In this document: positions 1 to 6,645 of the stretch, piece by piece
Numbering within the stretch: the first letter of the stretch is position 1
Layout: each line of letters opens with the position of its first letter
Assembly: GCA_037441725.1 (NCBI GenBank)
Contig: JBBIRT010000082.1
Span: forward strand, 1-14,651
DNA from: JBBIRT01 sp037441725
GTDB taxonomy: Bacteria > Desulfobacterota > BSN033 > UBA1163
Reading direction: 5' to 3'
DNA: 14,651 nt
The notes under the pieces: model-generated
Seen by the model: the letters and a program-made list of their open reading frames with translations, nothing else
Told to the model about the DNA's origin: nothing
The model's database searches: none
Program-made: the position numbers and the translations under genes

Positions 1-79
1 TGCATTCAAAAGTTTTGGAATTACACCTCTCCATTCATTCTTGGAAGTTTTTCAGAGCTCTCTATCCCAAATCTTGACA
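1..79 (+). repeat. Partial, degenerate 3' end of an R1 repeat, ending in TTGACA
   Basis: Bases 24-62 resemble the right-hand end of the two complete R1 copies at 229-449 and 2880-3098. They share the CACCTC block, then TTTTTCAGAG and a final TCTC. Exactly 11 bases after the end of this block comes TTGACA (74-79), the same spacing as in the two complete copies. The left part is more diverged and runs off the window, so the full length cannot be judged. No convincing -10 box lies 16-18 bases beyond this TTGACA. Confidence 0.5.
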
Positions 80-93
80 AAGGAAGCTGAAGA

Positions 94-210
94 TGTCAAG
101 GAGAAAAAATAACCAAGAGTAATGCATCACTGAAGTTGGGAACCCTATTAGAGTCAGGCTGGAATATCTCCGACATCCCTCCCTAATTCCCCGAATGAGT
201 GGGGCATTAC
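94..210 (-). repeat. R2 repeat, copy 1
   Basis: Bases 119-173 match 14508-14562 at 50 of 55 positions without a gap. The copy is bounded by a 7-base inverted repeat, GTAATGC at 119-125 and GCATTAC at 204-210. The inverted similarity extends inward to about 17 of 24 positions, so this copy looks like a small MITE-like unit of about 92 bases. Both R2 copies also have TGTCAA (TTGACA on the minus strand) with 19 bases between it and GTAATGC, here at 94-99. The strand given is that of the TTGACA. No protein is encoded. Confidence 0.65.
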
Positions 211-228
211 AGCCAAGGAGTCTTCCCC

Positions 229-466
229 GAGATCTCTGAAAAAGTCCCTGAAAGACTGGGGAGGTGGGATTTCAAATCCTTCGAATACGGGCTTTAGAAA
301 TGAATTTGCTAAGCATCGTTTAAGGGAAAAATAAGTATTTTCAGGTCGTTCACCAATAGTGCCAAACGATAGACGGTGTCCGATCGAAGGCTTTTCCATC
401 CCACCTCCCCAGTCTAAAAGGTTTTTTAAAATAGTTTTTCAGAGGTCTCTTCCACAAAACTTGACA
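229..466 (+). repeat. R1 repeat, complete copy A, with linked TTGACA
   Basis: This 221-base unit (229-449) matches 2880-3098. Its ends are inverted repeats: GAGATCTCTGAAAAAG at 229-244 pairs with 434-449 at 14 of 16 positions. A second, perfect 18-base inverted pair lies inside, 253-270 with 398-415. An inner pair CCTTCGA (278-284) with TCGAAGG (384-390) continues the helix, so the whole unit can fold into one long hairpin. The central loop around 309-344 is the best conserved part between copies. TTGACA (461-466) follows after 11 bases and serves as the -35 of the receptor promoter. It could be a MITE, a structured RNA or a terminator/insulator; no transposase is seen. Confidence 0.75.
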
Positions 467-490
467 AAGTGATTTCGAATTTGTTAAAAG
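461..490 (+). promoter_or_regulatory. Probable promoter of the riboswitch-btuB unit
   Basis: TTGACA at 461-466 is a perfect -35. The -10 is weaker: TAAAAG at 485-490 (18-base spacer) or TTAAAA at 484-489 (17-base spacer). Transcription would start near 497, just before the first helix of the cobalamin riboswitch, which is the expected place. Confidence 0.6.
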
Positions 491-505
491 GAATTTCAAA
501 AATGG

Positions 506-665
506 TATCCAGGTGAAGGGAACCCCGTAATTCCTTTAAAAGGATGAGTCGGGGACGGACCCGCCGCTGTATTCGGGGACGAAACTTGTAAATAGCCACT
601 GGTCACAACGACTGGGAAGGCACAAGGATTAGGAAGATCCGAGAGTCAGAAAACCTGCCTGGATA
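506..665 (+). ncRNA. Cobalamin (B12) riboswitch aptamer
   Basis: The closing helix P1 is visible as TATCCAGG (506-513) with CCTGGATA (658-665). Between them, in the right order, lie the family's conserved blocks: GGTGAAGGGAACCCCGT, then GGGACGGACCCGCCGCTGTA, GCCACTGG, CTGGGAAGGC and the B12 box AGTCAGAAAACCTGCC. Known members bind adenosylcobalamin or related corrinoids and switch off corrinoid uptake or synthesis genes. The expression platform follows at 668-758. The next gene is a TonB-dependent receptor, a classic target. Confidence 0.95.
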
Positions 666-667
666 TT

Positions 668-703
668 CTTCACTCAATGGTCTTCGAGGATAAGACTGTG
701 AAG
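668..703 (+). promoter_or_regulatory. Expression-platform hairpin with anti-terminator segment
   Basis: CTTCAC (668-673) pairs with GTGAAG (698-703), and GTCTT (680-684) with AAGAC (692-696), giving a hairpin between aptamer and terminator. The segment AAGACTG (692-698) is also complementary to CAGTCTT (726-732) in the left arm of the terminator. The two pairings exclude each other, which would let the aptamer control termination. The pairing scheme is inferred from complementarity only. Confidence 0.5.
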
Positions 704-719
704 GGTACAAGCGGGTAAA

Positions 720-758
720 AATCCCCAGTCTTTCATACGAAGGCTGGGGATTTTTTTT
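720..758 (+). terminator. Intrinsic terminator of the riboswitch
   Basis: A stem of about 13 base pairs (720-732 with 740-752, core AATCCCCAG/CTGGGGATT) with a 7-base loop is followed by a run of eight T residues (751-758). It lies between the aptamer and the receptor gene, so corrinoid binding would be expected to stop transcription here. Confidence 0.93.
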
Positions 759-882
759 GGGCCCTTCCTCCCTTTAATCCTGGACCATAATAGATGCAGA
801 ATCGAACCTGAATCCATTGTGGTTTAAGGATTCCTGAACCTGTATGGGTTTGAGATCAACAAAATTTTTTGGGAGGTGCTTT

Positions 883-2871
883 ATGAAACATTTTATTTCA
901 ATCGTTTTGTCTTTGAGCCTATTTACTTTATTCCCATTCTGTCTCTTTGCCCAAGAAAAGGAGATTGTCCTTGAAGAAGTGGTTGTTACCGCTACCCGAG
1001 ATGCTCAAGAGATCCGAAAAATCCCAGCCAATGTTACTGTCATTACCCGAGAAGAGATTGATCGATCCAGTGCCCAAAATACAATTGATCTTTTGAAAGA
1101 TGAAGTTGGGGTGGTTGTCCGGAATCTATTAGGAACAGGAAAGAGTGCCTCTGTGGATATTAGAGGTTTTGGAGAAACAGGTCCCTTGAATACGCTTGTC
1201 CTGGTGGATGGCAGGAGGGTAAATGAAATCGATTTGAGCGGGGTTGATTGGACCCAGATCCCTCTTGAACAAATTGAACGGATTGAGGTGGTTCGTGGTT
1301 CTGGGAGTGTCCTTTATGGTGATAATGCGGTTGGAGGGGTCATCAATATTATTACAAAGAAACCTGAAAAGCCTTTTTCAGCTAAAGGGGAGATCATTAG
1401 AGGCAGTTACCTATATCATAAGGAGAGTGGTTCAGGGAGTGGAAAATGGGGCCCCTTTTCTGCCATCCTGAATGCTGACTATAGCTCTACAGAAGGATAT
1501 CGTGAGAATGGTTTTTTAAGATATAAAGATGCTGGAGGAAAAATTAACTTTGATATGAATGAAGATATTCATTTTGACTTCAGCGGAAATATTCATCAAG
1601 ATGAAACAGGTTTGCCCGGGGCCCTTTTAAAAAGTACCTACAAATTGGATAGACGTTCTGCGCGCTATCCCTATGATAAAGCTGAAACAGAAGATGGTTT
1701 TGGAGCCCTTGGATTCAGGGCTAAATTATGGGAGATGGGTAGAATTGAATCTACCCTATCTTACCGACATCGAGAGGTACTCAGTTACTTTCCCTTTTAT
1801 TCTTTCAAGAGCAAAACCAATATAGACACCTGGGGATTTACTCCAAAATATATCCTTGAAAAGCCCATATGGAGCTTTCCAAACAAATTGACCGTGGGGC
1901 TTGATTTCTATACCTCTGAATCAGATCAGTTTTCAGAATCAGCTTACTCAGGGCCTAATCTGTTAGAAGTAAAAAAGAGATCGACAGGAATTTATCTATT
2001 GGATGAATTTTCCATCCTCCCTGAGCTGATCTTATCTTTGGGGTACAGACATGAATGGGTAATCTTCCGTCTCTCTCAGGATGTCCCAAGCTCTAAAGAT
2101 AGAGCCAGAGATTGGGAACCGGCGTGGAATATCGGTTTAGATTATCTCTTTGCAAAGCGATCTTCAGCATTCATCAATATAAAACGGAGTTTTCGTTTCC
2201 CCGCAACAGATGAATTGATTCAATATATAATAGACCCAATCACCTGGCAGATTACTGAAGTCAGGGCGAACCCTGATCTAAAACCTCAGAGGGGTTACCA
2301 TTATGAAGCAGGGTTACGCCACGCCTTTACCGATCAAATTGAAGCCAATCTCACTTTCTTCTGGAATGATCTAAGGAATGAAATCTTTTTTAATCCATTA
2401 ACTGGGAGCAACGAAAACTATTCTAAAACCCAACGCAGAGGGATCGAGGCAGGAACCACAATCAAACCCTTCTCGTGGCTCACCCTTTGGGGGAATTATA
2501 GTTATATTCGGCCAATCCTAAAGGCAAGGCCTTTCTCAGGGAATGACATCCCATGTGTGCCAAGACATAAAGGTTCCCTTGGAGGAGATTTTAATTTTGG
2601 GAGAGGTTTTCTTTTCACCACCCGATTAAATGTGGTTGGGTCCCGCTATTTTATTAGTGATTGGTCAAATCAAGTTGAGAAAATGGATGGATATTATAGC
2701 TGGGATGCAAAGCTTTCCTATTCCTGGAAAGGATTAAAAGCCTACTTGGGTGTAAACAATCTTACTAATCGAAAATATTCGGAGTATGGAGTTCTTGACT
2801 ACATTAATCGGCCCAATTATTATCCATCACCAGAAAGGAATTTCTTTGGAGGGGTTTCTTATACCTTTTAG
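883..2871 (+). CDS. btuB: TonB-dependent outer-membrane receptor, BtuB-like (corrinoid uptake)
   Basis: This is a TonB-dependent beta-barrel receptor of 662 residues. I start it at 883 rather than 844 because GGGAGGT (871-877) is well spaced for this ATG, and the protein then opens with a clean signal peptide (MKHFISIVLSLSL through LFA, cleavage near FAQ). A TonB-box-like EEVVVTATR follows, then the plug domain with DIRGFG, VLVDGRRVN and the IERIEVVRGSGSVLYGDNAVGGVINI block. The remainder is the barrel, ending in GGVSYTF with the terminal Phe typical of BamA substrates. The substrate is inferred from the cobalamin riboswitch directly upstream; family members also carry siderophores and other chelates. 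It would need TonB-ExbB-ExbD, and exbBD lie just downstream. Only the fold and role, not the exact corrinoid, are secure. Confidence 0.88.
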   Translation: MKHFISIVLSLSLFTLFPFCLFAQEKEIVLEEVVVTATRDAQEIRKIPANVTVITREEIDRSSAQNTIDLLKDEVGVVVRNLLGTGKSASVDIRGFGETGPLNTLVLVDGRRVNEIDLSGVDWTQIPLEQIERIEVVRGSGSVLYGDNAVGGVINIITKKPEKPFSAKGEIIRGSYLYHKESGSGSGKWGPFSAILNADYSSTEGYRENGFLRYKDAGGKINFDMNEDIHFDFSGNIHQDETGLPGALLKSTYKLDRRSARYPYDKAETEDGFGALGFRAKLWEMGRIESTLSYRHREVLSYFPFYSFKSKTNIDTWGFTPKYILEKPIWSFPNKLTVGLDFYTSESDQFSESAYSGPNLLEVKKRSTGIYLLDEFSILPELILSLGYRHEWVIFRLSQDVPSSKDRARDWEPAWNIGLDYLFAKRSSAFINIKRSFRFPATDELIQYIIDPITWQITEVRANPDLKPQRGYHYEAGLRHAFTDQIEANLTFFWNDLRNEIFFNPLTGSNENYSKTQRRGIEAGTTIKPFSWLTLWGNYSYIRPILKARPFSGNDIPCVPRHKGSLGGDFNFGRGFLFTTRLNVVGSRYFISDWSNQVEKMDGYYSWDAKLSYSWKGLKAYLGVNNLTNRKYSEYGVLDYINRPNYYPSPERNFFGGVSYTF

Positions 2872-2879
2872 AACAAAAC

Positions 2880-3115
2880 GAGATTTCTGAAAAAGTCCTT
2901 AAATGACTGGGAAGGCAGGGTTCCAAACCCTTCGAATGCGGGCTTTAGAAGTGAATGGACTAAGCATCGTTTAAGGGAAAAACAAGTATTTTCAGGGGAT
3001 TCATCCATAGGGATGAAAGATTATAGGTATCCGCTCGAAGGCTTTTCCACCCCACTTCCCAGTCAAAAAATTCGTTTTAAAAACTTTTCAGAGGTCTCAA
3101 AACTAACTCTTGACA
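2880..3115 (+). repeat. R1 repeat, complete copy B, with linked TTGACA
   Basis: This 219-base copy (2880-3098) starts 8 bases after the btuB stop and aligns with copy A along its whole length. The hairpin is kept while the sequence changes: the outer stem begins TGACTGG/CCAGTCA here but AGACTGG/CCAGTCT in copy A, and GGGAAG/CTTCCC here matches GGGGAG/CTCCCC there. Both are paired changes. TTGACA (3110-3115) again follows after exactly 11 bases and is the -35 of the tRNA-Phe promoter. The btuB transcript would run into this hairpin, and no other terminator is seen after btuB. Confidence 0.75.
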
Positions 3116-3138
3116 CATTTTGATGATTGTAATATAAA
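3110..3138 (+). promoter_or_regulatory. Promoter of tRNA-Phe (and possibly exbBD)
   Basis: TTGACA (3110-3115), a 17-base spacer and TATAAA (3133-3138) form a near-consensus sigma-70 promoter. The start would fall near 3145, about 10 bases before the mature tRNA 5' end. Confidence 0.8.
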
Positions 3139-3154
3139 TGGATTTATTCAGGAT

Positions 3155-3227
<73 letters not shown>

Positions 3228-3243
3228 CTTTTCTTTTAACCTT

Positions 3244-3272
3244 ATAGGGCAATTTCGGTTGCCCTATTTTTT
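3244..3272 (+). terminator. Intrinsic terminator between tRNA-Phe and exbB
   Basis: ATAGGGCAA (3244-3252) and TTGCCCTAT (3259-3267) form a 9-base-pair stem with a 6-base loop, followed by six T residues. It ends only about 18 bases before the exbB start codon. No separate promoter for exbB is visible between tRNA and gene, so exbBD may depend on read-through of this terminator. Confidence 0.85.
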
Positions 3273-3290
3273 CATCAAAGGAGGTACGAG

Positions 3291-3917
3291 ATGTTTCTTT
3301 CCCTGATCATCAAGGGAGGCCCCATCATGATCCCCATCATCGTCCTTTCCATTGTTGCCCTCGCCATCATCTTAGAACGATATTGGGTCCTCTTAAAGAT
3401 TCGAATCAACTTCCAGCAGTTTGCTCAGGAGATTTTTCTTCATTTGGAAAGGGGCCATCTTCAAAAGGCCTTGGAACGGTGTGAAAAGGTGAGACATCCG
3501 ATTGGAGAGGTCTTTAAATTGGGAATTCTCAACTATAAACTCAGACGAGAAGAATTAGAGGCCATCATGGAACGGGAGGGAGATGAACAGATTCAATATC
3601 TTGAACGATACTTAGGGGCCTTGCTCATTATTGTAGGGGTAGAACCGATGCTCGGGTTTCTGGGGACGATTATTGGTCTCATTAAGGCGTTTATGGCCTG
3701 GGAGCAGTTGGGAAGCAATATTACAGTTAGCGCCTTAGCTGCTGGGATCTACCAGGCAATGATCACCACAGCTGCTGGTCTGAGTGTAGCCATCCCTGCT
3801 TTCATTTTTTACCATTTGATTATAGGAAAGATTAAGAGCCATGCACAAGAGATGAGTTATTATGGCAATGAACTGGTCGATCTCATTGTTTCACGGAGAG
3901 AAGGGGGTGGGCGATGA
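3291..3917 (+). CDS. exbB: ExbB/TolQ/MotA-family proton-channel subunit
   Basis: The 208-residue inner-membrane protein has the family's three-helix layout: a first segment near residues 10-32 (GGPIMIPIIVLSIVALAII), a long cytoplasmic region, and two further segments near 108-132 and 150-180. The channel signature GVEPMLGFLGTIIGLIKAF precedes the conserved ALAAGIYQAMITTAAGLSVAIP block, which carries the Thr and small residues that line the proton path in ExbB and TolQ. An AAGGAGGT site (3278-3284) supports the start. The gene overlaps exbD by four bases (ATGA), so the two are translated together. ExbB with ExbD uses the proton gradient to drive TonB-dependent receptors; TolQ is the alternative identity. 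I prefer ExbB because a TonB-dependent receptor gene is close by and no tol genes are present. Confidence 0.9.
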   Translation: MFLSLIIKGGPIMIPIIVLSIVALAIILERYWVLLKIRINFQQFAQEIFLHLERGHLQKALERCEKVRHPIGEVFKLGILNYKLRREELEAIMEREGDEQIQYLERYLGALLIIVGVEPMLGFLGTIIGLIKAFMAWEQLGSNITVSALAAGIYQAMITTAAGLSVAIPAFIFYHLIIGKIKSHAQEMSYYGNELVDLIVSRREGGGR

Positions 3918-4342
3918 GAATTAAAATACATCGAGAGACCTATGTAAGACTGGAATCTTTAGCGATCACAGATATCATTCTCAATATCTTTATTTTTTTC
4001 TTCACGGCCTTCAGTCTGGTCTACACCTTCAATCCAATCAAAGAGTCTCGTATCATTGTAAAGCTTCCTCAAGCAGATATCAAATCACCAGTAGATCAAA
4101 CCGAGCCAATCATTGTGACTATCAATCAGAGAAACGAAGTTTTTCTTAAAAATCAACCCAAAAACCTCAGAGATCTGAGGGTAGAACTACAATCCCTCAT
4201 CGCCTTTAATAAAACAAGGCCTGTCATTGTACGGGCAGATAAGAGTGTGGTTTTTGATCGGGTCGTTCAGGTTCTCGATGTTGCAAAGAATGCAGGGGTT
4301 GAACGTCTGGGTATTGCAATCGAAGAGAGACGACAGCAATAG
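3914..4342 (+). CDS. exbD: ExbD/TolR-family proton-motor subunit
   Basis: The 142-residue protein has a short cytoplasmic N terminus, one transmembrane helix near residues 17-38 and a periplasmic domain. The helix begins ITDIILNIFIFFF, with Asp20 at the place of the single essential proton-carrying aspartate of ExbD and TolR. The periplasmic part ends with VIVRADKSVVFDRVVQVLDVAKNAGVERLGIA, a typical ExbD/TolR C-terminal fold. The start ATG overlaps the exbB stop. It would form the stator complex with ExbB and pass energy to TonB. No tonB gene follows: the next 400 bases are noncoding, so TonB must be encoded elsewhere. Confidence 0.9.
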   Translation: MRIKIHRETYVRLESLAITDIILNIFIFFFTAFSLVYTFNPIKESRIIVKLPQADIKSPVDQTEPIIVTINQRNEVFLKNQPKNLRDLRVELQSLIAFNKTRPVIVRADKSVVFDRVVQVLDVAKNAGVERLGIAIEERRQQ

Positions 4343-4742
4343 AAATGATTTACCTTAGATTGTCACAAATTCCTTCCTCCCTGATGAAAATTTAGTTACA
4401 AATTAATAAGAACCGAGTAAAAGATGAAATCTTAAACCTCCAATTAATAAAATCCTCTTTTTTTCAGAATTTCCTCGATAGCTAATAGTTCACCTTTTCA
4501 CTTATATTTTAGTTATGATTAATGAGATAGATAATATTTAAATTTCATTATGATAATTTATAAAACTCTCATTTTACTTTTCCTTTAAATCTATAATTAT
4601 TGGATATTATTAATAAATATTTCTATCATTTTTTAATTATTTTCTTGACTTTTCAATATATTGTGTTTTAAAATAATTACGTTTCTAAATGTAGGTTGGA
4701 AATTTAAAGGGTGGGTTAATTAGTTAAGAAGGGGGATAGAAA
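4343..4742. other. AT-rich intergenic region
   Basis: This stretch after exbD is markedly more AT-rich than its surroundings. No open reading frame with a ribosome binding site is seen before 4743, and no clear terminator for exbBD. It holds the promoter at 4645-4674 and the leader of the small Cys-rich gene. A short palindrome ATTATGATAAT lies at 4547-4557 with no assigned role. Confidence 0.6.
4645..4674 (+). promoter_or_regulatory. Probable promoter of the small Cys-rich gene
   Basis: TTGACT (4645-4650) is followed after 18 bases by TAAAAT (4669-4674), five of six bases matching the -10 consensus. The transcript would have a leader of roughly 60 bases before the gene at 4743. Confidence 0.55.
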
Positions 4743-4880
4743 ATGAGTTATTTAATTTGCGATAAGAGAAAAGGGAGTCCTAAAATTCACATAGAAGTCT
4801 GTAAAAGGAAATGTAAATTAATTCAGGAATGCAAGACTTATAAGGAGTTTATTCACAATTTGGAAAAAAAGGCTGCATAA
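4743..4880 (+). CDS. Small Cys-rich protein, 45 residues, function unknown
   Basis: The frame encodes MSYLICDKRKGSP and continues to residue 45, with four cysteines at positions 6, 20, 24 and 30. Cys20, Cys24 and Cys30 lie in EVCKRKCKLIQECKTYKEF, a spacing that could bind zinc or an Fe-S cluster together with Cys6 or a nearby His (16, 38). The protein is strongly basic and should be cytoplasmic, with no signal or membrane segment. Support for a real gene: a strong GGGGG-containing ribosome site at 4731-4735 seven bases before the ATG, a promoter-like pair upstream, and a strong terminator 50 bases downstream. I do not recognise a named family. Short proteins with this CxxxCxxxxxC-xxY pattern recall uncharacterised ones from Desulfobacterota, but that is memory, not a search. 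Confidence 0.7.
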   Translation: MSYLICDKRKGSPKIHIEVCKRKCKLIQECKTYKEFIHNLEKKAA

Positions 4881-4888
4881 AGACCTCC

Positions 4889-4906
4889 CTGCCTTTTAAA
4901 AGGCAG
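4889..4906. repeat. Perfect 18-base palindrome
   Basis: CTGCCTTTTAAAAGGCAG is its own reverse complement. It sits between the stops of the Cys-rich gene and rsmE, which converge. It has no adjacent T run on either strand, so it is not a canonical terminator by itself; it may act with the hairpin at 4932-4965 or be a protein binding site. Confidence 0.6.
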
Positions 4907-4911
4907 ATATA

Positions 4912-5700
4912 TCACCCCTCCTTTCTGGTTGGAGCCGATTCTTTTATTGAATCGGCTCTATTTTTACCTATATCCCCCAGTTCATATTGAAGAATGCTTA
5001 GAAGGCAGAGGCTTGCAGTTTCAGCCCGCAAGATCCTTTTCCCGAGATTGACGGGAAGAAATCCTGACCCTTTTGCCTCTTCGATCTCTTCTTTACTAAA
5101 TCCTCCTTCAGGTCCAATGACAAAGAATATGCTCCTCTTTTCGATTGGCCTTTCTATCATCTCTTTCAAATTATATCCTTCCCTTTCCCAGAGAATGAGG
5201 CGAATGGATTCAGGGGAAGCCTTTCTGATCATTTCTGAATAACTCTGAATGGGTTCGACTATTGGAACCATCGTTCTTCCACATTGTTTTGAGGCCTCCA
5301 TAGCAATTCTTTCCCATCGGTGGTGGCGTTTCAACTTAGGTGATTTTTCCAAAAGAGGAACAGACCGAGATGAGAAAAAAGGGATAATCTTGCTTACCCC
5401 AAGCTCTGTAGATTTCTGCACCACATAATCCATCTTCTCCCCTTTCAGCAGGCTCTGGGCCAAGGTCATTTTAAGAGGAGATTCCTTTTCTGGAAAGAGA
5501 AGATCCTCAATCTTAATCAAAACAAAGGTTGGGCCATCTTCAATGATCGTCCCATAATATTCTTTTCCTGATCCATTAAAAGTAATAATTTCATCACCAG
5601 GTTTAAGTCGAAGAACTCTTCGAATGTGTTTGACCTCACGGCCTTCAATTCGAAGGATTCCATCTTTCATCTGAGGTTGGGGGACATAAAATCGGGGCAT
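4912..5700 (-). CDS. rsmE: 16S rRNA (uracil-1498-N3) methyltransferase
   Basis: RsmE methylates U1498 in helix 44 of 16S rRNA using S-adenosylmethionine; it is a SPOUT (trefoil-knot) enzyme. The 262-residue protein has the N-terminal PUA-like RNA-binding part with FNGSGKEYYG, then the family's AQSLLKGEKMDYVVQKSTELGV block (81-102). The SPOUT knot signatures follow: VIGPEGGFSKEE (194-205) and LGKRILRAETA (219-229). AGGTGG upstream of 5700 supports the start. The last 18 or so residues are a charged tail beyond the usual family end, and this tail is encoded by the DNA that also forms the opposite-strand terminator. It is the last gene of the minus-strand run and follows prmA, another translation-apparatus methyltransferase, by 54 bases. 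Confidence 0.93.
   Translation of the reverse strand: MPRFYVPQPQMKDGILRIEGREVKHIRRVLRLKPGDEIITFNGSGKEYYGTIIEDGPTFVLIKIEDLLFPEKESPLKMTLAQSLLKGEKMDYVVQKSTELGVSKIIPFFSSRSVPLLEKSPKLKRHHRWERIAMEASKQCGRTMVPIVEPIQSYSEMIRKASPESIRLILWEREGYNLKEMIERPIEKRSIFFVIGPEGGFSKEEIEEAKGSGFLPVNLGKRILRAETASLCLLSILQYELGDIGKNRADSIKESAPTRKEG
4932..4965 (+). terminator. Intrinsic terminator of the small Cys-rich gene, inside the rsmE 3' end
   Basis: GAGCCGATTC (4932-4941) and GAATCGGCTC (4949-4958) form a perfect 10-base-pair stem with a 7-base loop, followed by TATTTTT on the plus strand. It is oriented to stop plus-strand transcription. It lies within the last codons of the convergent rsmE gene (residues about 246-257). 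Confidence 0.85.
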
Positions 5701-5754
5701 CTCTTAACTCCACCTTATCTCAATATCCCCTCGAAATCTTATGACTCTTTCCTT

Positions 5755-6645
5755 TCACTTTCTTTTAAAGGTGAGGCAGATCCATTCCCCCATTTGAGTC
5801 ATTTTCATGGGTTGCAGTAATCCAGTTTCCAAATAATGTTGGCTCATCCTTTCCTTTTCCTCCTCCAATATCCCGGAAAGGATTAGAAAACCTTTCCTGC
5901 GAAGGCGGTTCAGAAGAGACTTTCTCATCCTCATCAAACTCTTGAAATGGATATTGGAGATAATCAGATCGAACTTCCTGTTAATATCACCAATCCTCCC
6001 CTTTCTTATCTTGACTACTTTAGAGACGAGATTTCCTTCAACATTCTCGCGTGCATTCTCTATGGCCACTCCATCAATGTCGATTCCCAAGACCTCCTTA
6101 GCTCCTAATTTGGCAGCAATGATGGAGAGGATCCCTGACCCTGTTCCCACATCGAGGACAGAAAGCCTCTTTTTTCTCAACCTCTTCTCAAGAGCCTGTA
6201 TGCAGAGGAGGGTCGTGGCATGCGTCCCCGTACCAAAGGCCATTCCCGGTTTAATGTCGATACTCATCACTCCTTTTTTTAACTGAATGTTGGCCCATGG
6301 GGGTTTCACTAAAATTTTCGATGTCACCTGTTTAGGCTTAAAAAATCTCTTCCAATTCTCAGCCCAATCCTGTTCGAGTAAAGAAGAGGTTTTTATTTGG
6401 AATGAAGGGGTTTGTTTCATCATTTCATTTAGGGATTTTAAATAGTTGCGGAGAGAGCGGAGAATTTTTCTTCCTTTTCCATTTTGTGGGAGGTAGATCT
6501 TCAAATTTACAAATGAATCATTTCCACCGGTTTCCTCCACTCCTGTAGCTCCTTGTTCGAACATGAAGTTTGAAATGGCATCTACATAATCCTTGGGAAG
6601 ACTCAATTCTAAAACCGACCACTTTTTCATCAATGATTTAAACAT
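5755..6645 (-). CDS. prmA: Ribosomal protein L11 methyltransferase
   Basis: PrmA trimethylates ribosomal protein L11 with S-adenosylmethionine. The 296-residue length is typical. The N-terminal L11-recognition domain runs to about residue 105. It contains the hallmark EQDWAENWKRFFKP (91-104), followed by MAFGTGTHATT (135-145), a block specific to this family. The Rossmann SAM site is VLDVGTGSGILSI (163-175), with the acidic loop GIDIDGVAIENA. The catalytic-loop region is IISNIHFKS (228-236), where relatives often have SNILA. The start has GGGAGAGGA at a suitable distance, and the reading frame overlaps the end of dusB by 8 bases, so translation is probably coupled. Confidence 0.94.
   Translation of the reverse strand: MFKSLMKKWSVLELSLPKDYVDAISNFMFEQGATGVEETGGNDSFVNLKIYLPQNGKGRKILRSLRNYLKSLNEMMKQTPSFQIKTSSLLEQDWAENWKRFFKPKQVTSKILVKPPWANIQLKKGVMSIDIKPGMAFGTGTHATTLLCIQALEKRLRKKRLSVLDVGTGSGILSIIAAKLGAKEVLGIDIDGVAIENARENVEGNLVSKVVKIRKGRIGDINRKFDLIISNIHFKSLMRMRKSLLNRLRRKGFLILSGILEEEKERMSQHYLETGLLQPMKMTQMGEWICLTFKRK

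Noticed and set aside
154..399. Minus-strand 81-residue open frame in the left repeat region
   Set aside because: It lies across the R2/R1 copies, is not kept as a frame in R1 copy B, and has no ribosome site; it is a by-product of the repeats.
844..882. Upstream ATG for the receptor, adding 13 residues
   Set aside because: The added residues precede a clear signal peptide, and the ATG at 883 has a well-spaced GGGAGGT.
4530..4557. GATAAT hexamers and ATTATGATAAT as a possible Fur box
   Set aside because: The surrounding DNA is so AT-rich that such short matches are expected by chance, and the full 7-1-7 pattern is not present.
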